A stretch of DNA of 64,000 nucleotides from NCBI GenBank assembly GCA_934462715.1, contig CAKSIJ010000006.1, positions 1 to 64,000 of the forward strand. The letters are read 5' to 3'. Every line of letters starts with the position of its first letter. Position 1 is the first letter of the stretch. A program made the position numbers and the translations under genes. The notes below the pieces were generated by a model. It saw nothing but the letters and a program-made list of their open reading frames with translations, searched no databases and was not told the origin of the DNA. The DNA comes from an uncultured Clostridia bacterium (GTDB lineage Bacteria > Bacillota > Clostridia > UBA1381). This document shows, in pieces, positions 17,917 through 25,358 of this stretch.

Positions 17917-18666
17917 ATGTTTAATACGGAAAAGATAAAGAATGAATGTGTTGAATGGATCAAAAATTTTTTTGAAGAAAACGGAAAGGACTGCAATGCG
18001 GTTGTCGGAATTTCCGGGGGCAAGGACAGCTCCGTGACGGCAGCACTTTTGGTTGAAGCACTCGGAAAGGACAGAGTTATAGGTGTGCTTATGCCCTGCG
18101 GAGAGCAAAGCGATATTGATATGGCACAGCTTCTTGTAGAGCATCTGGGAATAAAGCATTATGTTATTAATGTAAAAAGTGCGGTAGATAGGCTTACAAA
18201 AGAACTGGAAAATGCTTTCCCGTTATCGGTACAGTCCAAGACAAACATACCGCCGAGAATCAGAATGGCAACGCTTTATGCAATAGCGCAAAGCCATAAC
18301 GGCAGGGTGGCAAATACCTGTAATTTATCGGAGGACTGGGTAGGTTATTCCACACGCTACGGCGACGCAGCGGGAGATTTTTCTCCTTTATCGGGGCTGA
18401 CAGTTACCGAGGTTAAAATGATAGGAAGAATTATGGGATTGCCTGACGTGCTTGTGGACAAAGCACCGTCGGACGGTTTATGCGGAAAAACCGATGAAGA
18501 AAATCTCGGATTTACCTATGCAGAGCTTGACCGGTATATCAGAGAGGGAATAATAGAGGATAAGGAAAAGAAAAAGCTGATAGATACAAAACATAAAAAT
18601 AACATATTTAAGCTTAAGCTTATGCCGTCATATGAACCGGGTATCGGAACAATACCCTTTGAATAA
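17917..18666 (+). CDS. nadE: Ammonia-dependent NAD synthetase
   Basis: This N-type ATP pyrophosphatase converts nicotinic acid adenine dinucleotide to NAD. The P-loop SGGKDSS begins at residue 33; NLSEDWVGYSTRYGDAAGDFSPL and KAPSDGLCGKTDEENLGF are the NaAD-binding and lid motifs. There is no N-terminal glutaminase (nitrilase) domain and the length is 249 residues, so it uses ammonia directly. AAGAGG lies upstream of the ATG. Confidence 0.95.
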   Translation: MFNTEKIKNECVEWIKNFFEENGKDCNAVVGISGGKDSSVTAALLVEALGKDRVIGVLMPCGEQSDIDMAQLLVEHLGIKHYVINVKSAVDRLTKELENAFPLSVQSKTNIPPRIRMATLYAIAQSHNGRVANTCNLSEDWVGYSTRYGDAAGDFSPLSGLTVTEVKMIGRIMGLPDVLVDKAPSDGLCGKTDEENLGFTYAELDRYIREGIIEDKEKKKLIDTKHKNNIFKLKLMPSYEPGIGTIPFE

Positions 18667-18675
18667 TATTAATGA

Positions 18676-18709
18676 CTGCCCGTTACATAGTGAACGGGCA
18701 GATTTTTTT
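18676..18709 (+). terminator. Intrinsic terminator after nadE
   Basis: CTGCCCGTT and AACGGGCAG form a stem followed by a run of seven T. Confidence 0.88.
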
Positions 18710-18896
18710 GTAATTTTTTCATTTTATTTTTCTAAAAAATACCGAACGGCTTGTTCGCTTGATTACAAAATTTTATTTTTGTCATGGCTTCCGATTTTTT
18801 TATAAATAGCAAATTTCCTCACAAATTTAGCTTTTTCTTTACGGTATACAAAGCTAAAGACAGGGCAAGTTAATAGTGCAAGTGAGGTGAGATAGG

Positions 18897-20164
18897 TTGG
18901 CAAGAAAAATTTTTTTAAAAATCGGAATCGCCGCTGTTATCTGTATGATATCCGCAGCCGGGTTTTCTTACATTTCTTTGCCGGAGGAAATGATTTTTCC
19001 AAAAGGTGCAGAGGCGACGGTTAAGGTGTTTCCAAGCTGTTCTTTAAGCTCGGAATGTATATCGTCGGACAGTGAGCCGCTGTTTCGGTTAAAGGGCAGC
19101 GAGCTTTCCGTAAATACCGATAATATCGGCAGATACAGCTATCAGCTGAAGCTGTTTAATAAAATACCGATAAAAACGATTACCGTTTCGGTTGTGCCGG
19201 AGAATTATGTAATTCCCGGCGGTGAGGCGATAGGCGTAAAAATGTTCACGGACGGACTTCTGGTTGTGCATATTTCAGAGGTTACGGGAAAAGACGGATT
19301 GGAGTATTCTCCGGCAAAGGACGCGGGTCTTGCGGAAAATGACAGAATAATCAAGGCTGACGGCATTGAGCTTAAAACTAATGAGGATTTTATGGATTAT
19401 ATAAACAGCAAGCAATCCTCCGTCACGCTCGAATTTGCAAGAAACGATGAAATAATGCGGACAGAAATAACGCCCGTCATATCGGGTGCTGACGGAAAAT
19501 ACAAGGTTGGAATATGGGTAAGGGACAGTACCGCGGGGGTCGGGACTTTAACTTATTATAATCCGAAAAATTCCGGTTTTGCGGCTCTCGGACACGCTAT
19601 ATGCGACAGCGACACGATGAGTATTTTAAAGCTTTCGGAGGGCAGCATAACAAAATGCAATATTCTTTCGGTGAAAAAAGGTGAAAGAGGAATCCCGGGG
19701 GAGCTTAAAGGCTGTATCACGGGCGGAAATATCGGGAGCATAACGGTTAACGACGGCTTCGGTATCTCTACGGTACTCTGAATAACAATGATCTTATAAA
19801 AGGAAAACAGCCCATTGAAACGGCAACGAGATTCCAGGTTAAGGAGGGAGCATGTACAATTCTGTGCAGCGTCGACGGTCAGGGCGTGAAAGAATACAGC
19901 GCAGAGGTTTTAAGAGTTTCAAAATTACCCGAGCCTGATAATAAGAGCATGGTTATCAGAGTGACCGATGAGGAGCTTTTGAGCAAAACCGGAGGAATTG
20001 TACAGGGCATGTCCGGTTCGCCGATTTTGCAGAACGGCAGACTTATAGGAGCGGTAACTCATGTATTTGTGAACGATCCGACAAGAGGCTATGCGGTATT
20101 TATAGAAAATATGCTAAACGATAATGCCGGTTCGGATTTGCAAACTGCACAAAAGGCGGCATAA
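18897..20164 (+). pseudogene. spoIVB: SpoIVB peptidase gene interrupted by a 2-bp frameshift
   Basis: SpoIVB is a PDZ-containing S55 serine peptidase secreted by the forespore; it cleaves SpoIVFA to trigger sigma-K activation. The first part (18897-19781, TTG start after GAGGTGA) encodes a membrane anchor at about residues 8-27, a PDZ region with GLAENDRIIKADG, and the catalytic His233 in GHAICD. It then stops at TGA after SITVNDGFGIS. Removing two bases from the TCTC at 19765-19768 restores a frame that continues through TLNNNDLIKGKQPIE to the catalytic GMSGSP serine (codon 20012-20014) and a normal C-terminus at 20164. As written, the catalytic dyad is split. This may be true inactivation, slippage at the TC repeat, or a sequencing error. 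Confidence 0.88.
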
Positions 20165-20175
20165 TGCCGCCTTTT
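20151..20175. terminator. Bidirectional terminator between spoIVB and the Cys-rich gene
   Basis: AAAAGGCGGC and GCCGCCTTTT form a perfect 10-bp stem around ATAAT with T-runs in both directions. It overlaps the last codons of spoIVB and sits between convergent genes. Confidence 0.85.
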
Positions 20176-20195
20176 GCACAGATAAAGGTAAATGA

Positions 20196-21041
20196 TTATT
20201 TGCAGCCGCAGTCATTGTCGGTAAATTCCGAACGTTCGGGCGGGAAAAATTCATCAACCGGGAAGCAGATTCTTTCAAATAAATCGCACGGATTGTCATC
20301 GGTTGCACCGATACATTCTTTTTGAGGTATGCAATAATCGTAAGCCGGAATAAGTAGCTGAACTCTTCTTTCAAGCTTGATTATCGAGAATATACCGATT
20401 GATACATACACACGTTTTTGCTCGCCGCCGAGAATAAGACTGTCGTCAAATACTCTGCATACCGATTCCGGTACACTGGCAATATCAAAATCATCATCGC
20501 AGCAGCAGCCCTCGTTAACGTCTACTACCTTTGCACCGAGAGCTATTGGGTCAACAACCTCGATAACGGCACTCGGCATATTTGTCTTTTTCCAGAGCTG
20601 AGGATCAAATGCGTCCTGTTTATACTTTGAAGCGAAAACCTTAGCGTTGCCCTCCGAACCGAAAAGAATAACCTTTTTATCAAAGGTTGAAAGACCCTCA
20701 ACCTCTGTAGGTCTGCCCAAGCCTGTGAATACCTGCAAGGTGATTCTGAAGAAATATTTAAGGTCTACCGAGAAAAATCCTCTGTTAAAGGGCACAGCTT
20801 CAATGTCCGAGAAAACCCAGATTATTTCGGCTTTCGTGCACTTAACATTAATGGCTCTGTCAACAACCGACTGACCCGAGGCTGTGAGATAAACTCTTAT
20901 ATTTTCAAGACAGTCCTTATCACGGCAGCTGTCAAAAATTTTGTCTGTATGTATGCATACCGCTTCTTTGACTTCTTTGTCTCTGCAACAGTTGTTTCTG
21001 TCATTGCTGTTTACTGCGGTAAAATTGTTTCTGTCATTCAT
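20196..21041 (-). CDS. Cys-rich conserved clostridial protein, possibly spore-associated
   Basis: I recognise the general type (a conserved hypothetical of Clostridia) but know no assigned function. The 281-residue product has cysteine-rich ends (NNCCRDKE near the start, CCCDDD in the middle, NDCGC at the end). Between them are two segments of beta character: VYLTASGQSVVDRAINVKCTKAEIIWVFSDIEAVPF and KRVYVSIGIFSIIKLERRVQLLIPAYDY (each quoted here only as landmarks). It has no signal peptide or membrane segment. I chose ATG 21041, 9 bases from AAAGG; the ATG at 21050 abuts the same site. A sequence matching the sigma-K consensus lies upstream, suggesting mother-cell expression, but this is inference. 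Confidence 0.75.
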   Translation of the reverse strand: MNDRNNFTAVNSNDRNNCCRDKEVKEAVCIHTDKIFDSCRDKDCLENIRVYLTASGQSVVDRAINVKCTKAEIIWVFSDIEAVPFNRGFFSVDLKYFFRITLQVFTGLGRPTEVEGLSTFDKKVILFGSEGNAKVFASKYKQDAFDPQLWKKTNMPSAVIEVVDPIALGAKVVDVNEGCCCDDDFDIASVPESVCRVFDDSLILGGEQKRVYVSIGIFSIIKLERRVQLLIPAYDYCIPQKECIGATDDNPCDLFERICFPVDEFFPPERSEFTDNDCGCK

Positions 21042-21106
21042 TGCAAACATCCTTTCTGATATAATCGGGTAAATGCAAACCGTTTAATCGGTTAAATCCC
21101 TTAGTA

Positions 21107-21133
21107 TAGAATATGTGACGTTTTGCAAAATGT
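21107..21133 (-). promoter_or_regulatory. Candidate sigma-K promoter for the Cys-rich gene
   Basis: On the minus strand AC (21133-21132), a 16-bp spacer and CATATTCTA (21115-21107) match the sigma-K consensus AC-N16/17-CATA-N3-TA. It lies about 65 bp upstream of the start codon. The consensus is short, so chance matches occur. Confidence 0.4.
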
Positions 21134-21180
21134 GACTGAATAAAAAAATAATGAAAAAAATTAACTGCGGTATATGATAA

Positions 21181-21208
21181 AAAGAGCCGCAGGCGTATCT
21201 GCCTGCGG
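21181..21208 (-). terminator. Intrinsic terminator after the sugar isomerase-like gene
   Basis: Read on the minus strand, CCGCAGGC pairs with GCCTGCGG and is followed by CTCTTTTTATC. It begins 12 bp after the stop codon. Confidence 0.85.
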
Positions 21209-21219
21209 CGGTTATGCGA

Positions 21220-22053
21220 TTAAAAATCCAATGAATTAAGGTATTCGGCACTTTTTTTAGCGGCTTCCATCTGGTCGATTTCAAACCACAAATCCTGCTC
21301 AACAATCAGATACTGCGTGCCGCATACTTCGGCTGATTTTAAAATGTCGGGAATGTTCTGCAAGCCGTCACCGATAGGTTTAAAATGAAAGCCTTGCTCT
21401 TCGCGGGTCAGCTTTTTCATTTCTGCTTTTTTACCGTCACTGAAAGTGAATATCGGTTTATTCTCTAAATTGGCACATTCAAAATCTTTAAGATGAAGAA
21501 CCGGTAGCTCGTTTTTGTATTTCAGAATATATTCCTTGGGGTCATATCCCGAATAATGTACCCAGCAGGTGTCGATTTCGGGAAGTACCTTTCCCTCAAG
21601 ATCCTCTAAATACCATTCAAGCTGGAATTTTCCGTCATAGATTTCAAATTCAAAATCGTGATTGTGATAAAGCATCTGTATGCCGTTTTCTTTTAATTTG
21701 TCTGCCAACAATTTCATATCAGCAATTGCTTTTTCGTAGTTTTCTCCGCCCTTGCGCTTATCGGGGTTGAGCCATGGCTGTGCAACGTACTTTATTCCCA
21801 AGGTTTTCAGAAAATCAATTTTTTTCTGCATATCGCCCTCAAAGAAATAAGGATAATCCTGGTGTGCGGAAATTGCGGTAAGACCGTATTTGTCGAGCAA
21901 TGCCTTGATTTCTTCTGCCGAACGGTCATAATAACCGGCAAATTCGACGTAGTCATAACCCATTTCCTTTACCTTTTTTAAAGTACCCTCAAAATCTTCG
22001 TTTAATGCGTCGCGTACAGAAAATAACTGTAAGCCGAGTTTAAATTTTTTCAT
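21220..22053 (-). CDS. Sugar phosphate isomerase/epimerase (xylose isomerase-like TIM barrel)
   Basis: The 277-residue product begins KLGLQLFSVRDAL and contains GYDYVEFAGYY, LYHNHDFEFE, PEIDTCWVHYSG and VLHLKDFE, which place it in the AP endonuclease 2/xylose isomerase-like family. These divalent-metal enzymes act on sugars, inositols or keto acids; the substrate is not evident and no carbohydrate operon surrounds it. The start at ATG 22053 is fixed by an H-SD element (GGAGG six bases upstream). A candidate sigma-A promoter gives a leader of about 70 nt. Confidence 0.88.
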   Translation of the reverse strand: MKKFKLGLQLFSVRDALNEDFEGTLKKVKEMGYDYVEFAGYYDRSAEEIKALLDKYGLTAISAHQDYPYFFEGDMQKKIDFLKTLGIKYVAQPWLNPDKRKGGENYEKAIADMKLLADKLKENGIQMLYHNHDFEFEIYDGKFQLEWYLEDLEGKVLPEIDTCWVHYSGYDPKEYILKYKNELPVLHLKDFECANLENKPIFTFSDGKKAEMKKLTREEQGFHFKPIGDGLQNIPDILKSAEVCGTQYLIVEQDLWFEIDQMEAAKKSAEYLNSLDF

Positions 22054-22059
22054 AATAAT

Positions 22060-22083
22060 CCTCCGTTCTGCCGCTGTGCGGCA
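22060..22083 (-). promoter_or_regulatory. H-SD element upstream of the sugar isomerase-like gene
   Basis: On the minus strand GTGCCGC-ACA-GCGGCAG is followed by AACGGAGG, then ATTATT and ATG. Confidence 0.85.
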
Positions 22084-22132
22084 CAATAATTTTATTATCG
22101 GACTTTATTCGCTAATGTTGAATTCACATATA

Positions 22133-22161
22133 TTTATACCATTTTATCGTTGAAAAATCAA
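22133..22161 (-). promoter_or_regulatory. Candidate sigma-A promoter for the sugar isomerase-like gene
   Basis: On the minus strand TTGATT (22161-22156) and TATAAA (22138-22133) are separated by 17 bp. The mRNA would start about 45 nt before the H-SD hairpin. Confidence 0.6.
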
Positions 22162-22253
22162 GCATTTTTTTGTCAGGATATATGATATTTTTGTCATAAA
22201 GCAAAATTTTGGTTAAGAAACAGGTAAGATTAATCAAATAAGGGTTAAATTCA

Positions 22254-22282
22254 TTGACTTTAGTTTACATTCGTGATATAAT
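22254..22282 (+). promoter_or_regulatory. Sigma-A promoter for the HTH gene
   Basis: TTGACT and TATAAT are separated by 17 bp, giving a leader of about 65 nt. Confidence 0.8.
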
Positions 22283-22356
22283 TTGCACTAAATTAAGATT
22301 ATGGATTAGAAGCGTGGATTTTGTTATAAAATAATATATAAAGGATGAGGGTGAAA

Positions 22357-22671
22357 ATGAAAAATATTAACAAAGATGAATTTATTGAAAAAATGACAAA
22401 TTATCTGCCTACATTCAGAGTTAAGCTCGGGTTGACTCAAGAGGAACTTGGCGAGATTGTCGGGGTCAGCAAATATACAATTCTCGGTATGGAAAGACAT
22501 CAGCGCAAGATGTCATGGGGGACGTTTTTGTCACTGATTCTGGTGTTCCAGAAAAATGACGATACAAATGCAATGCTTGATCTGTTTCAGATATATACCA
22601 ACGAATTAAACGAATATTTGTCGTTTCAGAAAAATGACGCTTGTCCGGCAAAGGAAGCTGTTATTCTGTAA
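22357..22671 (+). CDS. Small helix-turn-helix (XRE-like) regulator
   Basis: This 104-residue protein has a Cro/CI-type HTH: LGLTQEELGEIVGVSKYTILGMERHQRKMSW spans roughly residues 25-57, and the C-terminal helix is hydrophobic and dimerisation-like. Targets are unknown. ATG 22357 follows GAGGGTG; an in-frame ATG at 22345 abuts AAGG. It is monocistronic with its own promoter and shares a bidirectional terminator with khpA. Confidence 0.85.
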   Translation: MKNINKDEFIEKMTNYLPTFRVKLGLTQEELGEIVGVSKYTILGMERHQRKMSWGTFLSLILVFQKNDDTNAMLDLFQIYTNELNEYLSFQKNDACPAKEAVIL

Positions 22672-22697
22672 AATGTGTATGAGAAGCGATTTAAAAT

Positions 22698-22733
22698 CAA
22701 AAATGCGGCAAATTCAATCTGCCGCATTTTTTT
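22698..22733. terminator. Bidirectional terminator between the HTH gene and khpA
   Basis: AAATGCGGCA and TGCCGCATTT form a perfect stem around a 9-base loop, followed by a T-run on the plus strand and, less strongly, on the minus strand. Confidence 0.87.
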
Positions 22734-22971
22734 ATTCTTCGTTATCCACGATATCAACAACCACATGCTTATTATCTTTGCTTGCGGCTGCCTTGACAAC
22801 CGTACGGATAGCTCTGGCAATTTTGCCCTGCTTTCCTATAACCTTGCCCATATCGTTTTTATTTACTCTAAGCTCCAGCGTTACGGAACGATCGCCCGGA
22901 ATCTCTGTTATTGTAATATCATCGGGATTCTCAACCAAAGCTTCTGCTATTGTTCTTAAAACCTCGTTCAC
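22732..22971 (-). CDS. khpA: KH-domain RNA-binding protein KhpA
   Basis: This 79-residue protein (YlqC/KhpA) consists of one KH domain with the GKQG loop at residues 46-49 (GKVIGKQGKIARAIR). KhpA proteins bind RNA broadly and, with KhpB, affect cell size and translation. The gene usually follows rpsP, as here. GTG 22971 is the start: GGAGG of an H-SD element lies 6 bases upstream. The usual downstream genes rimM, trmD and rplS are missing; a terminator ends the operon directly after khpA. Confidence 0.92.
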   Translation of the reverse strand: MNEVLRTIAEALVENPDDITITEIPGDRSVTLELRVNKNDMGKVIGKQGKIARAIRTVVKAAASKDNKHVVVDIVDNEE

Positions 22972-22977
22972 GATAAT

Positions 22978-23004
22978 CCTCCATTCCGCCGCCGTGCGGC
23001 GGCA
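22978..23004 (-). promoter_or_regulatory. H-SD element upstream of khpA
   Basis: On the minus strand TGCCGCC-GCA-CGGCGGC is followed by GGAATGGAGG, ATTATC and GTG. This is one of the best-conserved copies. A further imperfect hairpin (ATTACCG ... CGGTAAT, 23026-23063) lies between rpsP and this element. Confidence 0.87.
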
Positions 23005-23092
23005 CAAGCAAAAAGAAGCAAGCAGATTACCGTTATCGGAGTATTTCTCCGGATATCGGTAATGTGTGCCGGCTTATTTTCGTGTTATTCTC

Positions 23093-23335
23093 TTAAAGAA
23101 TACCCTGTTTCTTTAAAAGAGCCTTTACTGTATCGGTAGGCTGTGCGCCGTTACCAATCCATTTTTTTGCAAGATCTGCGTCAATGTTAACTGTTGCAGG
23201 ATCTGTTAACGGGTTATATGTTCCGATTTCTTCGATAAATCTTCCATCTCTGGGATATCTTGAATCTGCAACAACAACTCTGTAGAAAGGAGCCTTTTTA
23301 GCGCCCATTCTTCTTAATCTGATTTTAACTGCCAT
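23093..23335 (-). CDS. rpsP: Ribosomal protein S16
   Basis: This 30S subunit protein (80 residues) begins AVKIRLRRMGAKKAPFYRVVVADSR, the S16 signature. ATG 23335 follows GGAGGTG by 6 bases. It lies between ffh and khpA in the conserved ylxM-ffh-rpsP-khpA order. Confidence 0.96.
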   Translation of the reverse strand: MAVKIRLRRMGAKKAPFYRVVVADSRYPRDGRFIEEIGTYNPLTDPATVNIDADLAKKWIGNGAQPTDTVKALLKKQGIL

Positions 23336-23416
23336 TGAAATCACCTCCGTATTAGTTTTACAGCGCAGATAATACTGCGTTTATATATATTGAAAATTGG
23401 TTGCCCAATTGCAATA

Positions 23417-24772
23417 TCAGTTGAATTTTCCGGACATTTTCTTCATTCTCTTTAAAAGTCTTTGCTGCTTCGGATTTGAAAGCTGCTTCATCATCTGTTT
23501 CATCTGATCAAACTGCTTTAACAGCTCGTTTACGTCCTGGACCCTTGTGCCGCTTCCCTTTGCGATACGAACCTTACGGCTCGCTCCGATAATCTGCGGT
23601 TTTTGTCTTTCCTGGGTTGTCATGGATTTTATAATAGCTTCAATTCTTACAAGCTTCTTTTCAGAGCCTTGCTCATCTACGGAGCTCAGCATTTTTCTGT
23701 CAACACCCGGAATCATACCCATAATCTGAGTTATCGAGCCGAGCTTCTTTATTTGCTGCAGTTGTGCAAGAAAATCGTCAAAGTCAAAGGTTTGTTTTTT
23801 GATTTTTTCTTCAAGCTCGCGGGCTTCCTTTTCATCAATTGCCTCTTGCGCTTTATCGATAAGGGTCATCACGTCGCCCATGCCGAGAATTCTGCCTGCC
23901 ATTCTGTCGGGATAAAACGGTTCAAGCTCCGAAAGCTTTTCTCCTACCGAAGCGAATTTTATCGACTTTCCCGTTACCTCTTTAACCGAAAGAGCCGCAC
24001 CGCCTCTTGTATCGCCGTCAAGTTTTGACAGGATAACGCCGGTTACGTCAAGCCTTGAATTGAAATGCTCGGCAACATTTACTGCGTCCTGACCTATCAT
24101 TGCGTCTATGACAAGGAGAATTTCATTCGGATTGGTGCTTCCCTTTATCCGTACAAGCTCCTCCATCAGCTCCTCATCAATATGCAGACGTCCTGCGGTA
24201 TCTATGATTACCGGATCGTTGCCGTGCTTTTTTGCGTGTTCGACAGCCGCCAATGCGATTTTTACCGGATCCTTTTCACCCTCGATTGTGAACACGGGAA
24301 TGTCTATCTGAGAGCCTAATACCTGCAATTGCTTGATTGCCGCCGGACGGTATACGTCGCAGGCAACCATAATCGGTCTTTTGCCGGTCGTCTTTCTTAT
24401 GTTCAGGGCAAGCTTTCCGCAGGCGGTTGTTTTACCTGCACCCTGCAAACCGCAGAGCATAAATACCGACGGCGGATTTTTTGCGTATTCAAGCTTTTCG
24501 TTTTCGCTGCCCATTAAAGCGGTAAGCTCATCGCGAACAACCTTTATTAGCTGCTGCGCCGGAGTAAGCGATTCGAGAATTTCCTCGCCGACTGCTTTTT
24601 CCGAAACCCTTGCTATAAAGCTTTTTACAACCTTGAAGTTAACGTCCGCTTCCAAAAGTGCAAGCTTAACCTCACGCATTGCTTCTTTAATATCCTTTTC
24701 GGTAAGCTTTCCGCGTCCTTTCAGCTTTTTAAACACTGCCGACAGCTTATCGCCGAGATTTTCAAATGCCAT
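23417..24772 (-). CDS. ffh: Signal recognition particle protein Ffh
   Basis: This GTPase binds SRP RNA and signal sequences and targets nascent membrane proteins to FtsY. It has an N domain, a G domain with LCGLQGAGKTTA near residues 103-114, VIIDTAGRLHID, and LSKLDGDTRGGAALS, then a methionine-rich M domain ending in MKRM and KKMSGKF. The length of 451 residues is normal. It starts 17 bp after ylxM. Confidence 0.97.
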   Translation of the reverse strand: MAFENLGDKLSAVFKKLKGRGKLTEKDIKEAMREVKLALLEADVNFKVVKSFIARVSEKAVGEEILESLTPAQQLIKVVRDELTALMGSENEKLEYAKNPPSVFMLCGLQGAGKTTACGKLALNIRKTTGKRPIMVACDVYRPAAIKQLQVLGSQIDIPVFTIEGEKDPVKIALAAVEHAKKHGNDPVIIDTAGRLHIDEELMEELVRIKGSTNPNEILLVIDAMIGQDAVNVAEHFNSRLDVTGVILSKLDGDTRGGAALSVKEVTGKSIKFASVGEKLSELEPFYPDRMAGRILGMGDVMTLIDKAQEAIDEKEARELEEKIKKQTFDFDDFLAQLQQIKKLGSITQIMGMIPGVDRKMLSSVDEQGSEKKLVRIEAIIKSMTTQERQKPQIIGASRKVRIAKGSGTRVQDVNELLKQFDQMKQMMKQLSNPKQQRLLKRMKKMSGKFN

Positions 24773-24788
24773 ACTCTCACCGCCTTAG

Positions 24789-25133
24789 TTAAAGTTCTTT
24801 TTTTATTTTTTCAAGATGTGCTGCCGCTTCGTCAATGAACGATCGGGCAATTACGGTTCTGTTCACCTCTACAAGATGCTCCAGAGCCTCGATTTCGGTG
24901 GTAATTTTATCATATTTTTTTACCATTCCGAGCTTTTCTTCAAATTCATAAAGCTGTTTTTCGCCTCTTTTTATGAAATCACGAACGCCCTGACGGGATA
25001 TGTCAAGATCCTCTGCAATTTCGGCGAGGGAATAGTCGCGGTTATAATACAAATCGAGAGTGTCTCGCTGCTTATCGGTAAGCAGTTCACCGTAGAAATC
25101 CATTAAAACACTGACAGATAAATCCTTACTCAT
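24789..25133 (-). CDS. ylxM: YlxM family SRP-associated HTH protein
   Basis: This 114-residue UPF0122 protein has a sigma-70 region 4-like HTH (LTDKQRDTLDLYYNRDYSLAE, then DISRQGVRDFIKRGE). YlxM is encoded next to ffh across Bacillota and, in Streptococcus, stimulates SRP-RNA/Ffh GTPase function. It is the first gene of the operon; a promoter lies about 50 bp upstream. Confidence 0.92.
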   Translation of the reverse strand: MSKDLSVSVLMDFYGELLTDKQRDTLDLYYNRDYSLAEIAEDLDISRQGVRDFIKRGEKQLYEFEEKLGMVKKYDKITTEIEALEHLVEVNRTVIARSFIDEAAAHLEKIKKEL

Positions 25134-25181
25134 CGTTTCACCACCGTTCTTGTAAAGCTTGATAACTTTACAACACGGTAT

Positions 25182-25210
25182 ATTTTATCAGATTAAACCT
25201 GTTTTGTCAA
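25182..25210 (-). promoter_or_regulatory. Sigma-A promoter for ylxM-ffh-rpsP-khpA
   Basis: On the minus strand TTGACA and TAAAAT are separated by 17 bp. A TGTAAAG/CTTTACA inverted repeat (25151-25172) lies between the promoter and the ylxM start and could be an operator. Confidence 0.78.
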
Positions 25211-25358
25211 TACTTTTTTCTATTATTTTGCATTATTTTGATATATAAAATCACTTTTGGGGCAATGTTACAAACAAATTACATTATCTGCCTGTATTAT
25301 GTGTAAAAAGCACATAAAAATATCGGTTCACAGTACAGCGTCCCGATATTTTTGCTTT

